A stretch of DNA of 35,229 bases from an uncultured Pelagibacteraceae bacterium. Lineage in GTDB: Bacteria; Pseudomonadota; Alphaproteobacteria; Pelagibacterales; Pelagibacteraceae. The DNA lies in the NCBI GenBank assembly GCA_902631265.1, contig CACOXX010000009.1, positions 1 to 35,229 of the forward strand, read 5' to 3'. Under the pieces are notes generated by a model. That model ran no database searches. It was not told the DNA's origin and saw only the letters and a list, made by a program, of their open reading frames with translations. Made by a program: the position numbers and the translations under genes. Positions 15,681 through 24,912 of the stretch are shown piece by piece. Numbering within the stretch: position 1 is the stretch's first letter; every line of letters starts with the position of its first letter.

Positions 15681-16281
15681 TATCAGTCAACCCTGCGCCA
15701 GCTGAAGTTTTTTTTGATCTTTCTGTTTCATCAACAAAAGTTTTTTGTGATATTTTATATAAAGAATCCCATGTTTTTTCATCAAAGCTATCCTCGTTTT
15801 GATTAAAACTAATTAAAAAGTTTGTTGTTTTTGAAATTAGTGAATTATCGAAATTTGAAATTATAGATTGGTTAAAATTAAATAAAAATTTGAAATTTTC
15901 TAAATTCAATAAAATTTTTTTACCAATTATCTCTGATGACCTTGATAAAAATGGGACAACCAAAAGAGGATAAGCAAGATTTGAAAAATTTATATTTTCA
16001 ATTTTTTCTAAGTTATAAGCTTGATCCAAGAAATTTACACCTACGCTGATTGGACAATAAGGAATGTTATTAGAAATGTTGTCAGGAGATATTATTGTTA
16101 TCTTTTGATAGTTATGATTATTAATTTTCTCTAAATAGTTTTTCAAGTGTAAGATGCCTGGCAGACCAAACATCTCTAACAATCTGACCGACTTTCCAAT
16201 TTCTTCTGAAACACCCCATGAGAAACCTGCTCCTCTAGACGCTCTCTTAGATATTGTCTCTATTTCACTAAAAGATCTCAT
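15673..16281 (-). CDS. DUF3726 family protein
   Basis: This 202-residue protein begins with SEIETISKRASRGAGFSWG and VSEEIGKSVRLLEMFGLPG, which matches the N-terminal pattern of the DUF3726 family (helix, RGxGxxWGxxEExG, then a second helix). No enzyme motif is evident and no function for the family is known to me. It lacks a signal peptide. The start overlaps the stop of the 553-residue gene by one base (TAATG), and the stop overlaps the start of the zinc-ribbon gene by eight. The C-terminus ends KKTSAGAGLTDND. Confidence 0.8.
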   Translation of the reverse strand: MRSFSEIETISKRASRGAGFSWGVSEEIGKSVRLLEMFGLPGILHLKNYLEKINNHNYQKITIISPDNISNNIPYCPISVGVNFLDQAYNLEKIENINFSNLAYPLLVVPFLSRSSEIIGKKILLNLENFKFLFNFNQSIISNFDNSLISKTTNFLISFNQNEDSFDEKTWDSLYKISQKTFVDETERSKKTSAGAGLTDND

Positions 16282-17942
16282 TAATTTAATGAATTATAAA
16301 TCCAATTGTCGTTAAATTGTTTTAGCTCATCAGGTAATGGAGCGCCTTGAAACATACAAATTCTAAGCCATTTGTCAGATCTTGGATCGAATTTACAAGC
16401 TCCAAAAAAAGAAAGTTTAAGTCTAAGCATGTCAATTGGCATTAACTCTGAGCCAATTATATTATCCTGAATTTCTGAATAAGGAAATTTTTCTACCATA
16501 AAAACTCGTCTCACAGCATGTCTTAGATCGTTATTGTCCGCAAGAAATCTACTTACTGTCATACTGTTCTTAAGATTTTTTATTCTTAGATAAAGAGATT
16601 TGACATCCCGAGCGATTGCTAACGGTTGTTCAAGTTCAGATCCTATTTCTTCAAACCTGTTAGCTACTCTTGGCTCTTCTTTATTTTTTGAAATGAACCA
16701 AAAGTTCTGAATATTTTTATCTTCATTAAAATCAATATTCAATATTTCTGTATAATTTTTTTCAATAATTGTACGTAAATCTTCAATCTTTCTTTCAACT
16801 GGAATATTAAAAAATTTTTCTTCGTCGGCGCTCATAGTGGGAGTTAATTGGTCAACAATTTCATCATAAGGTTCAAGGAACAAGCTGACTACATACTCAA
16901 TACTCTCTTCTGTAAGATTCGTATCTACCCAACTAAAAATTATATTAAATGAGTACTCTTTTTTTTTATCGAATTCTTGTTCTAAATATTTAATGAATTT
17001 AATGAGATCTATCTTTAGATTTTTTATTTTTTCTTTTTGATAATCACTATCTGTGTTCCAAGTATTTATATTATTTATAGAATTCTTTAGACATTCAAAA
17101 AAATAATTGAAATCTTCTTGTTTTACATCTTTAATCTCCCTTATTTTTTTTAAAGCAGTTTCTCTTGCTAATATCCAATTATTAAGAAGTATTGGATGAT
17201 TGACTATAAACGGTGCCATTCCTAATCCAGTAGAATTTCCAATACCTAGACTTCTTGCAATATTTTTATCCAGTTCAATAGCTTTTCTCGGATTTTTATT
17301 TTTTGAGATAAAATTTACTTGATCAATTGTAAATTGTCTTACAAAATATACCAACATCATTTCTAGTCTAAAGGGGCCATGAATCTCTGGTCTATTTTTT
17401 ATTCTAAACCTATCAGCTAAACCAAATTTACCAGATCCATATACTGCGGTAGTTCTGTATAGATATCCTATTTCAGATAACTTTTTAGTAGAGGGTTGGT
17501 TGCCATTCGATAAACATTCTACAACATAATTAAAAGCTCTCATTGATTTATTTGCTCTGGATAAAGTCAATTCCTTATAAGTCATTCTTCCTATTTCTTG
17601 TCGCGGAACATTTAATGATAATCTTTCAATATCTTTTTTTGTTGGAATACCATCAAACAAAGTAAATGACGCGTCCCATTTTGTTGCTATTACCCTATCT
17701 GATCTTTCATTATCATCTAATTTGTTTGCAAAACAAACTAGGGAATATTTTCTTTGTTCTTTTTTAAATGAGTAAACGGCAACACCATATCCATCATTAT
17801 CTAGTTCAAATAATTCTCTTTTATAATCCCAGGAATTGAACTCTCTCAAAAAAGATCTTAAAAATGAAAGTTTTGATTGGTGGAAAGAACCAAGACGTTT
17901 TAATTTCATTATTTTTTTTGGGTCTCTTAATTCAATTTGCAT
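16281..17942 (-). CDS. Conserved 553-residue protein, unknown function
   Basis: I do not recognise a named domain in this 553-residue protein. It is soluble, with no signal peptide or membrane segment. A glycine-rich segment, SLGIGNSTGLGMAPF (231-245), could bind a nucleotide or cofactor, and YLYRTTAVYGSGKFGLADR precedes it by about 50 residues. The C-terminal half is helical and charged (KNSMTVSRFLADNND, EKFPYSEIQDN) and ends near GACKFDPRSDKWLRICMFQG. It overlaps the dipeptidase-like gene before it and the DUF3726 gene after it by one base each. Its length and uninterrupted frame make it a real gene; its job is open. Confidence 0.85.
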   Translation of the reverse strand: MQIELRDPKKIMKLKRLGSFHQSKLSFLRSFLREFNSWDYKRELFELDNDGYGVAVYSFKKEQRKYSLVCFANKLDDNERSDRVIATKWDASFTLFDGIPTKKDIERLSLNVPRQEIGRMTYKELTLSRANKSMRAFNYVVECLSNGNQPSTKKLSEIGYLYRTTAVYGSGKFGLADRFRIKNRPEIHGPFRLEMMLVYFVRQFTIDQVNFISKNKNPRKAIELDKNIARSLGIGNSTGLGMAPFIVNHPILLNNWILARETALKKIREIKDVKQEDFNYFFECLKNSINNINTWNTDSDYQKEKIKNLKIDLIKFIKYLEQEFDKKKEYSFNIIFSWVDTNLTEESIEYVVSLFLEPYDEIVDQLTPTMSADEEKFFNIPVERKIEDLRTIIEKNYTEILNIDFNEDKNIQNFWFISKNKEEPRVANRFEEIGSELEQPLAIARDVKSLYLRIKNLKNSMTVSRFLADNNDLRHAVRRVFMVEKFPYSEIQDNIIGSELMPIDMLRLKLSFFGACKFDPRSDKWLRICMFQGAPLPDELKQFNDNWIYNSLN

Positions 17943-18910
17943 TAACTAATACCTTTGTAAAAATTATACCAGTTATTACCCAGTATTCCATTAATCTCAT
18001 CCAAATTAAATCCAATTTTTTTAAGTCCACTCTCAATATTTTTAAATCCTCTAGCATCTTTAAACCAACTGGGTTGGTCCGGAAAGCCTACATTATTCAC
18101 TGTTCCTTCTCCGTAAACCTTTTTTTTTGTCCAAGTTCCATTCCTCATCCATTCTACGATCTCATCTGGCTGGTTTAAACACAAGTCTGAACCAATACCT
18201 AGATTTTTTACATCCATTATTTCAGCAGTCCTTGCAACCATTTCACAAAAATTATCTAATTTACAATTTGAATTTTCATTAAGATGATGAGGGTAAAGAG
18301 AAAATCCTAACATGCCCCCACTTTGAGATAATGTTTTAAGCAAATCATCTGACTTATTTCTTTTTGCTTTATGCCAAAACTTTGGGTTAGAATGAGTTAT
18401 TGCAATTGGTTTTTGACTTAATTCAATTGCATCAAATGTGCTTTTTTCACCTGAATGGGACATATCAATAACGATACCAACCCTATTCATTTCTTTTATC
18501 GCTTCTTTGCCAAAGTTTGTGACACCACTATCAATTTTTTCATAGCAACCAGAGGCTAATAAGGATTGGTTGTTATAAGTAAGTTGCATAAATCTACAGC
18601 CAAGTTCATGAACCTTTTCAACAAGATTTATATCATCCTCAATTGGTGAACAATTTTGAAACCCAAAAAATATCGCAGTTTTGTTATTTTTCTTAGCTTT
18701 CTCAATGTCTCTAAAGTCTTTTCCCAAGAAAATTAAATCATCATGGTTTTTAAAGTGTTCTTTCCATTCTAAAATTCTTTTTTGTAATTCATCAAAATCT
18801 TCATGGTATACTATTGTGACGTGAACTGCGTCTAGTCCAGCCTCACGATTGATTTCAAAAACTGACCTATCCCATTTACAATATTGCAAGTTGTCAATTT
18901 TGAAATTCAT
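17942..18910 (-). CDS. Membrane dipeptidase (M19) homologue with altered metal site
   Basis: This 322-residue protein follows the M19 renal dipeptidase fold: LGCRFMQLTYNNQSLLASG, GIVIDMSHSGEKS, KPIAITHSNPKFWHKA and LGIGSDLCLNQPDE. The histidines of the second metal site are present (H152, H173), as is the GSD aspartate (D242). The N-terminal HxD motif is absent (the protein starts MNFKIDNLQYCKWDR), and the bridging glutamate position reads Q85 in GFQNCSP. Classical two-zinc chemistry is therefore unlikely. I chose the start at 18910; the longer frame to 19006 would run through the purE promoter and into purE. There is no signal peptide. It is first in the overlapping four-gene cassette. Confidence 0.85.
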   Translation of the reverse strand: MNFKIDNLQYCKWDRSVFEINREAGLDAVHVTIVYHEDFDELQKRILEWKEHFKNHDDLIFLGKDFRDIEKAKKNNKTAIFFGFQNCSPIEDDINLVEKVHELGCRFMQLTYNNQSLLASGCYEKIDSGVTNFGKEAIKEMNRVGIVIDMSHSGEKSTFDAIELSQKPIAITHSNPKFWHKAKRNKSDDLLKTLSQSGGMLGFSLYPHHLNENSNCKLDNFCEMVARTAEIMDVKNLGIGSDLCLNQPDEIVEWMRNGTWTKKKVYGEGTVNNVGFPDQPSWFKDARGFKNIESGLKKIGFNLDEINGILGNNWYNFYKGIS

Positions 18911-18958
18911 AAGTTTAGTTATATAATACTTGTTATATATCTGATAATAAATACATAA
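18911..18958. promoter_or_regulatory. Divergent promoter region between the M19-like cassette and purE
   Basis: This 48-base gap is entirely AT-rich. The plus strand has TATAAT at 18922-18927 and a second TATATA/ATAATAA cluster nearer purE. The minus strand has TATTATATAA in the same place. Both directions must start here, since no other gene-free DNA lies upstream of either gene. Exact -35 elements could not be chosen. Confidence 0.4.
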
Positions 18959-19447
18959 ATGAAACTTAAAAAACATCAAAAAATAGCAATTGTAATGGGT
19001 AGTCAATCAGATTATTCAACTATGAAAGATTGCGTAAAAATTTTCAAAATTTTAAAAATTAGTTTTGATTTGAAAATTGTATCAGCGCATAGAACGCCAA
19101 AAAGACTTTATGAGTTTGCGAAAAAATCAGAGACTAGTTATTCAGTGATAATCGCTGGAGCTGGTGGATCTGCACATTTGCCTGGCATGATAGCCTCTTT
19201 AACAACTGTCCCAGTTATTGGGGTCCCAGTTGAAAGTAAAAAACTAAAAGGTCTTGATAGTTTATTATCAATAGTTCAGATGCCAAAAGGTATTCCTGTT
19301 GGAACTGTAGCGATAGGAAGAGATGGTGCAATTAATGCTGCTCTATATGCTGCGTCTATTCTTGGGATAACTGATAAAAAAATAAAAAATTCCTTGCTGA
19401 AATTAAGAATTAAACAAACAAAATCAGTGAAAAAAAAACCAAAATAA
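18959..19447 (+). CDS. purE: N5-carboxyaminoimidazole ribonucleotide mutase
   Basis: PurE moves the carboxyl group of N5-CAIR to give CAIR in purine synthesis. The 162-residue protein has the class I signatures [13 protein letters not shown] (near residue 10), [22 protein letters not shown] and PVIGVPV. It ends with a short lysine-rich tail (about 148-162, VKKKPK) beyond the usual helix. purK follows after 3 bases, as in many bacteria, which confirms a class I PurE that needs PurK. Confidence 0.97.
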   Translation: MKLKKHQKIAIVMGSQSDYSTMKDCVKIFKILKISFDLKIVSAHRTPKRLYEFAKKSETSYSVIIAGAGGSAHLPGMIASLTTVPVIGVPVESKKLKGLDSLLSIVQMPKGIPVGTVAIGRDGAINAALYAASILGITDKKIKNSLLKLRIKQTKSVKKKPK

Positions 19448-19450
19448 CTA

Positions 19451-20506
19451 ATGAAGAAAACTAATCTTGGTATTTTGGGTGGCGGTCAATTAGGTTGTAT
19501 GCTTTGTATGGCAGCAAAAAAATTGGATGTCTATACAATTGTATGGAGCGATGACCCAATGTCTCCTGCAAAAGAATTTTCTGATGAATTTATTTTGTCA
19601 AATTATAATGATAAAGAAAAAATTAATTATTTTGCTAAAAAGGTAGATAAAATTACTTTTGAATTTGAGAATATCCCTTTTGATATTTTGGATAAACTTA
19701 ATTCGATAAAAGAAGTTTTGCCAAAACCTCGAATAAATAAGATCATTCAAAATAGAATTTTAGAGAAGGATTTTGTAAACGATCAAAATATTAAAACTAC
19801 ACAATACAAAAAGATTAATAATAAAGATGATTTGATATCAAATGTCGATTTTTTACCTGCGATGCTGAAGACAGCTACTCTTGGTTATGACGGAAAGGGA
19901 CAATTTAAATTAAATAATCTTGAGGACTGTAAAAATATTAGCCTTTCTAAAAACAGCAACTATATATTAGAAAAAATGGTTAGTTTAAAAAAAGAAATCT
20001 CTGTAATAGTCACAAGATTTAAAAAAAATGAATACGAAATTTATGAGCCATTTGAAAATAAACATGAAGACCAAATATTAAAAGTCTCAAAAATTCCAGC
20101 TAGCATAAGCAAAGAACATTTTTCTCAATCTATCGAATATGCAAAAAAAATTAGTGAAAAGTTGGATTATGTAGGAACTTTATGTGTTGAATTTTTTATA
20201 GATGATAAAGACAATTTGTTAGTAAATGAAATCGCACCCAGAGTACATAATTCTGGTCACATGACAATCAACTCACACAATATCAGTCAATTCGAAAACC
20301 ATGTTCGCGCAGTTTGTGGTCTTAAAAAGGTAAAAACATTAAAACTTTACAATGCGAAAATGACAAATATTCTAGGTAATGAAATAACCAAATATAAAGG
20401 AAAAAAATTTCAAGATAACGAATTTTTTTTCGATTATTTAAAAAAGGAAATTAAAGAAAAAAGAAAAATGGGACATTTTACAGAAATCAATAAGATCAAT
20501 GATTAA
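19451..20506 (+). CDS. purK: N5-carboxyaminoimidazole ribonucleotide synthase
   Basis: PurK uses ATP and bicarbonate to make N5-CAIR from AIR, the substrate of PurE. The 351-residue ATP-grasp protein begins NLGILGGGQLGCML, where the usual R or K after QLG is a cysteine. It contains TFEFENIP, KTATLGYDGKGQ (ATP-grasp loop) and LVNEIAPRVHNSGHMTI (metal-binding end). It lies 3 bases after purE and its stop overlaps the next gene by eight bases. Confidence 0.97.
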   Translation: MKKTNLGILGGGQLGCMLCMAAKKLDVYTIVWSDDPMSPAKEFSDEFILSNYNDKEKINYFAKKVDKITFEFENIPFDILDKLNSIKEVLPKPRINKIIQNRILEKDFVNDQNIKTTQYKKINNKDDLISNVDFLPAMLKTATLGYDGKGQFKLNNLEDCKNISLSKNSNYILEKMVSLKKEISVIVTRFKKNEYEIYEPFENKHEDQILKVSKIPASISKEHFSQSIEYAKKISEKLDYVGTLCVEFFIDDKDNLLVNEIAPRVHNSGHMTINSHNISQFENHVRAVCGLKKVKTLKLYNAKMTNILGNEITKYKGKKFQDNEFFFDYLKKEIKEKRKMGHFTEINKIND

Positions 20507-21542
20507 AAATCTTGTAGTTTTAGTTTTCTGTTGTTTCATGTTTTCGAATATAAATTCTATGGATAAAAAGCCCTATCACCATTTGCCAGACAATACCTTT
20601 AGAAACCCTGAAGGCTCACCAATAAGAGGTGATAATATAAAATTTTCATACTCTACCTTTAATAAAGAGAAGAAAAAATTAGATATTTCAGTTCCAGAAG
20701 ACCATGTTTTGAAAAAAGAGGACGTTTTAGAAAGTTTAGCTTCGAAACAAGATGGTGATTATATTGGCTGGATTGGCCACGCAACCTTTTTAATTAAACT
20801 AGGTAAAAGAACTATTATAACAGATCCAGTTTTTTCGAAAAATGCAGGACCGCTAATTTTTGGACCTAAAAGATATGTTGAGCCGGCTTTGAATTTAAAT
20901 GAAATTCCAAAAATTGATTTATTTTTGCTGACACATAATCACTATGATCATCAAGACATGGGTACGATTAGAAAATTTCCCTACAAAGATGCAAAAGTAA
21001 TTGTTCCTCTTAAACTTGGAAAATATTTTACAAAAAATAATTATAAAGATGTAAACGAAATTGACTGGTATCAAACTATAGAAAAGAATGATTTGAAAAT
21101 AACCATGCTACCTGCCGTTCATTGGTCAAAAAGAAGTTTAACAGATACTAATAAAACTCTTTGGGGTAGTTTTTTAATTGAATATAGAGATAAGAAAATT
21201 TTGTTTGCTTGCGATACTGGTTATGGAAATATTTATAAAGAAATAGGTAAAATATTTGGACCAATTGATCTTACTATTATTAATATTGGTGCTTATAATT
21301 TTAAACCTATGTTTGAAAAGTCTATATATCACACAAATCCTGAAGAGGCACTGCAGATCGCCAAAGATTTGGGCAGTAAAAAAGTTATTGGAATGCATTG
21401 GGGAACTTTTGTTTTATCATTAGAGCCTATAATGGAGCCACGAAAAAGATTTTTAGAAAATGCAAAAAAATATGGTTTTAATAATAACGAAGCTATTATC
21501 TTTAAAATCGGAGAATTCAAAAATTTAGATGATATTTTATAA
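20499..21542 (+). CDS. Exported metallo-beta-lactamase-fold hydrolase, NAPE-PLD/UlaG-like
   Basis: This 347-residue protein has an N-terminal hydrophobic segment (4-17, cleavage near FSNINS) that would send it to the periplasm. The MBL motif THNHYDH gives metal ligands H146, H148, D150 and H151. WIGHATFLIKLG, LPAVHWSKR, FACDTGYG and GMHWGTF supply the rest of the fold in the order of the NAPE-phospholipase D/RomA-like group. Members cleave phosphodiesters or other esters; the substrate here is unknown. The start overlaps the end of purK by eight bases and the stop directly abuts the GNAT gene, so it is expressed with purine genes without obvious metabolic reason. Confidence 0.85.
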   Translation: MIKNLVVLVFCCFMFSNINSMDKKPYHHLPDNTFRNPEGSPIRGDNIKFSYSTFNKEKKKLDISVPEDHVLKKEDVLESLASKQDGDYIGWIGHATFLIKLGKRTIITDPVFSKNAGPLIFGPKRYVEPALNLNEIPKIDLFLLTHNHYDHQDMGTIRKFPYKDAKVIVPLKLGKYFTKNNYKDVNEIDWYQTIEKNDLKITMLPAVHWSKRSLTDTNKTLWGSFLIEYRDKKILFACDTGYGNIYKEIGKIFGPIDLTIINIGAYNFKPMFEKSIYHTNPEEALQIAKDLGSKKVIGMHWGTFVLSLEPIMEPRKRFLENAKKYGFNNNEAIIFKIGEFKNLDDIL

Positions 21543-22004
21543 ATGCCAATGAAAGCTATTGAAAATAATTTTGATGATTTGAAAGTAAATGAACTTTTAA
21601 AAAAACACTTTATTGAATTAAGATCCGTCTCTCCAGCTGGTAGTACTCATGTCCTCGATATAGATGGACTTAAAGATAAAACAATAAAATTCTGGAGCAT
21701 TTGGGATAATGAAGATCTCATTGGATGTGGAGCAATAAAAGTCCTTAGTCAAAATCATGGTGAGTTCAAATCTATAAGAGTGCATGATAAATTCAGAGAA
21801 AAAGGTTTTGGTCAAAAAATTATTTCTATTTTATTATCTAAATCTAGAGATATTGGATTAAAAAATATTTTTATTGAGACTGGATCAGGTAAATTTTTTG
21901 AGCCAGCAAGAAAATTATTCAAATCTTGTGGCTTTGAAGAATGTGATCCGTTTGGGCATTATAGGAAAGATCCAAATTCATGTTATATGAAAATAAGCGT
22001 TTGA
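21543..22004 (+). CDS. GNAT-family N-acetyltransferase
   Basis: This 153-residue protein has the GNAT acetyl-CoA motif A as KSIRVHDKFREKGFGQKI (RxxGxG), followed by GLKNIFIETGSGKFFEPARKLF and SCGFEECDPFGHY, which is the usual motif B. The resemblance is to the YjdJ/PanM-like group acting on small amines or amino groups. It starts directly after the stop of the MBL-fold gene. A second in-frame ATG at codon 3 is possible. The substrate is not predictable. Confidence 0.85.
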   Translation: MPMKAIENNFDDLKVNELLKKHFIELRSVSPAGSTHVLDIDGLKDKTIKFWSIWDNEDLIGCGAIKVLSQNHGEFKSIRVHDKFREKGFGQKIISILLSKSRDIGLKNIFIETGSGKFFEPARKLFKSCGFEECDPFGHYRKDPNSCYMKISV

Positions 22005-22014
22005 TTTTTGCTCT

Positions 22015-23127
22015 TTAAGTCTTTTTTTCTATGACAAATAACTCGTTTTTAAAGTGTAAACCTTTGTGCTTATTGACCACGTTTTGAACAACCTTTTGGT
22101 AATTCTTATGTTTTTCTGCTTTCATTATTTGTTCTTCAGATATTTGATTGACGTAAACAGCGGCATTCCACGCAGAAAATATTAATGATGTAGCTATTCC
22201 ACCACTAATTTCATTAGGCAGTGCTCTCAAAACATAGCTTATTTTTTTTAATTTATGAAATTTTAGAGATTTTAATAAAGATTTTTCTGTATTTAATTTA
22301 ATGTATTTTTCAATCGATGAGTACAAATATGGAAATGGATTTTCTTTAGGCCATATCTTTTTAATTATTTTGTTCGCTGGATCTTCACCACAAGCGTGTA
22401 CCACAACTAACTTTCCTTTTTTTGCTAAAGATTTAATCATTGGTTCAATTACATATTTTACCTTTTTTTCTGCAGTTACTCTTGATCTATAAGGTTGAGA
22501 GGCAATAATTAAATTATAATCAGTTTTTCCGTTATTTTTTTTTGGTATTACATCCTTGAGAACAAATTCTTGGTCTTTTCTATAAATAACAATCACAGAT
22601 GGCTCTTTATAAGTTGATGTTCCTGTTTTTGGATTAGTTTCAACTTGCCATTTTTTAGCTAAAAATTCTTGGTTAAGTTTTCTTAATTGATTTGAAAAAT
22701 CTAAGGAAGAGTTTCCTTTAAGCTTTACAACTTTCCAATTCATTTTTTTTTGTTTTTTAACATTCCTTGATTTTAAAAATGTTGATTCTACATAATTCAA
22801 GTTTGAAATAACAAAAACAGTATTTTTATGCTCGGCAAATCTGTCAGGAAGTTTCTCTAAACCTAATCTCACGTCTTCCATGCTTATCTCTTTAGTAGAA
22901 ACCAATAACGGTATATTAGGCATTTTTTGGTGACATTGTCTCATCACATTCATTAATAAAGAGCCGTCGCCCATTCCAGCGTCAAAAATTTTTAATGCCG
23001 GATTTTTAGGTTTCAAACTCTGGACAATTGGTTTTAAAGCATCAGCAATTTTATTTTTTTCATTAGTTGTAGTTACAAAAAGAAGATATTTTTGTCTATT
23101 ATCAAAAAACCTGAAATTTTTTTTCAT
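22015..23127 (-). CDS. SAM methyltransferase-like protein, unknown substrate
   Basis: This 370-residue protein has a class I SAM motif, KIFDAGMGDGSLLMNVM (about 46-62), and much later NLIIASQPYRSRVTAEK and GKLVVVHACGEDP, which sit where motifs IV and V would be. The roughly 100 residues between them are an insertion rich in lysine (NVKKQKKMNWK). The SQPYR segment recalls the NPPY-type active site of amino-group methyltransferases, but I do not recognise the family. There is no signal peptide. It faces fhs across 95 bases and ends 10 bases from the GNAT gene stop. Confidence 0.75.
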   Translation of the reverse strand: MKKNFRFFDNRQKYLLFVTTTNEKNKIADALKPIVQSLKPKNPALKIFDAGMGDGSLLMNVMRQCHQKMPNIPLLVSTKEISMEDVRLGLEKLPDRFAEHKNTVFVISNLNYVESTFLKSRNVKKQKKMNWKVVKLKGNSSLDFSNQLRKLNQEFLAKKWQVETNPKTGTSTYKEPSVIVIYRKDQEFVLKDVIPKKNNGKTDYNLIIASQPYRSRVTAEKKVKYVIEPMIKSLAKKGKLVVVHACGEDPANKIIKKIWPKENPFPYLYSSIEKYIKLNTEKSLLKSLKFHKLKKISYVLRALPNEISGGIATSLIFSAWNAAVYVNQISEEQIMKAEKHKNYQKVVQNVVNKHKGLHFKNELFVIEKKT

Positions 23128-23222
23128 GCCTCAAGATATGTATTTAACAATTAAATGTCCATTGTAATTTATTTCTTTTAAAGTGAACAAATAAAGTATA
23201 AACACCCTAAAAAACAACATAA
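23128..23222. promoter_or_regulatory. Divergent upstream region of fhs and the methyltransferase-like gene
   Basis: This 95-base gap is AT-rich. The plus strand contains GTATAAAC about 25 bases before the fhs start, a plausible -10. No convincing -35, riboswitch fold or long inverted repeat was seen. Both flanking genes must be transcribed from here. Confidence 0.3.
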
Positions 23223-24911
23223 ATGAAAAAATTTAAATCTGATATAGAGATAGCTAGAAATAGTAAACTTAAACCAATTTCAGAAATTTTAAAAAAAATT
23301 AATGTTCCTGATAATCCAAGTGCTTTTAGCCCTATGGGAAGACACATAGCAAAAATAAATTTTAATTTTTTAAATAAACTTAAAAAGAAAAAGAATGGTC
23401 ATCTTATACTTGTTACAGCTATCACACCAACACCAGCTGGGGAAGGTAAAACTACAACCTCTGTTGGTTTAAATGATGGCCTAAATAAAATTGGAAAGAA
23501 ATCAATTGTTTGTTTAAGAGAACCTAGTCTTGGACCCTCTTTTGGTATGAAAGGAGGAGCGGCTGGTGGCGGGTATGCTCAAGTTGTTCCTATGGAACAA
23601 ATAAATCTTCATTTCACTGGGGACTTTCATGCAATCACATCAGCACACAATTTGCTGTCCGCAATGATTGATAATCATATCTACTGGGGAAACAAACTTA
23701 ATATTGATGAAAAAAAAATAGTTTGGAAAAGAGTGATGGATATGAACGATCGTGCTCTTAGATTTATTGATATCAATACAAATGGTGTTGCAAAAGATTT
23801 CAAAAGAGTGGATGGTTTTGATATAACTGTCGCCTCTGAAGTCATGGCCATTTTTTGTTTGGCTAAAGACTTAAATGATTTAGAAAAAAAAATTGGAAAT
23901 ATAACTATAGCTTACAATAAAGAAGGCCAGCCAATTTTTGCAAAAGATTTAAATGCCCACGGACCAATGACTGTTCTTTTAAAAGAGGCAATAAGACCTA
24001 ATGTTACTCAAAGTTTGGAACATAACCCAGCTATTATTCACGGAGGTCCATTTGCTAATATTGCGCATGGCTGTAATTCTGTAATCGCTACAACGGCAGC
24101 TCTCAAGCTATCTGACTATGTTGTTACTGAAGCAGGATTTGGTGCAGATCTTGGTGCTGAAAAATTTTTAGATATAAAATGTAGAAAGGCTGGATTAAAA
24201 CCAAGCTGTGTTGTGATTGTTGCGACTATTAGAGCATTAAAGATGCATGGAGGTGTGGAAAAAGAAAATCTTAAAAAAGAGGACACCGACTCTTTAAAAA
24301 AAGGTTTAGTTAATTTAGAAAGGCATATTTTAAATATTAAAAAATTCGGATTAGAACCAATTGTAGCAATTAATCATTTTGCTTTAGATACAAAAAAAGA
24401 GATAGATGTTGTCCTTAATTTTTGTAAAAATATGAATGTCCAGGTTAGTGAATGTAAACACTGGGCAATGGGAGGAAAAGGCACAACTGACCTTGCTAAA
24501 AAGGTAGTCAAAACATGTAAAGATTCAAAAAAAAATAATTTCAAACTTTTGTACGAAGATGATTTAAATCTTTGGGATAAAATCGAAAAAATCGTCAAAG
24601 AAATTTATAGAGGTAATGGAATTACTTCAAACGAAGATGTAAAAGAACAACTAAAAATTTTTGAGAATAACGGCTACAAGAGTTTACCTGTTTGTATAGC
24701 TAAAACCCAATATAGTTTTTCAACAGATCCTAAGTTAAAAGGAGCTCCATCAAATCATGAAATTCCAATAAGAGAGGTGAAACTATCATCAGGGGCTGAG
24801 TTTATTGTAGTTGTTTGTGGATCTATTATGACTATGCCTGGTCTACCAAAAATTCCTGCTGCCAATAATATTAAGATTAACAAAAAAGGTGACGTTGAGG
24901 GACTATTTTAG
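23223..24911 (+). CDS. fhs: Formate-tetrahydrofolate ligase
   Basis: Fhs joins formate to THF using ATP, giving 10-formyl-THF; run backwards it makes ATP while releasing formate. The 562-residue length is normal. The P-loop is [16 protein letters not shown] (about 68-83), and [33 protein letters not shown] and [13 protein letters not shown] are family signatures. It ends with [14 protein letters not shown], also typical. It is monocistronic on the plus strand, stopping one base before the stop of convergent gpsA. In a genome rich in demethylases it would link methyl-group oxidation to formate and energy. That is known for SAR11-like C1 metabolism in general and inferred here. Confidence 0.97.
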   Translation: MKKFKSDIEIARNSKLKPISEILKKINVPDNPSAFSPMGRHIAKINFNFLNKLKKKKNGHLILVTAITPTPAGEGKTTTSVGLNDGLNKIGKKSIVCLREPSLGPSFGMKGGAAGGGYAQVVPMEQINLHFTGDFHAITSAHNLLSAMIDNHIYWGNKLNIDEKKIVWKRVMDMNDRALRFIDINTNGVAKDFKRVDGFDITVASEVMAIFCLAKDLNDLEKKIGNITIAYNKEGQPIFAKDLNAHGPMTVLLKEAIRPNVTQSLEHNPAIIHGGPFANIAHGCNSVIATTAALKLSDYVVTEAGFGADLGAEKFLDIKCRKAGLKPSCVVIVATIRALKMHGGVEKENLKKEDTDSLKKGLVNLERHILNIKKFGLEPIVAINHFALDTKKEIDVVLNFCKNMNVQVSECKHWAMGGKGTTDLAKKVVKTCKDSKKNNFKLLYEDDLNLWDKIEKIVKEIYRGNGITSNEDVKEQLKIFENNGYKSLPVCIAKTQYSFSTDPKLKGAPSNHEIPIREVKLSSGAEFIVVVCGSIMTMPGLPKIPAANNIKINKKGDVEGLF

Positions 24912-24912
24912 T

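Noticed and set aside
18911-19006. Longer start for the M19-like gene (extra 32 codons)
   Set aside because: It would run through the divergent promoter and into the purE start, and its product begins with an unlikely aromatic-rich stretch not seen in the family.
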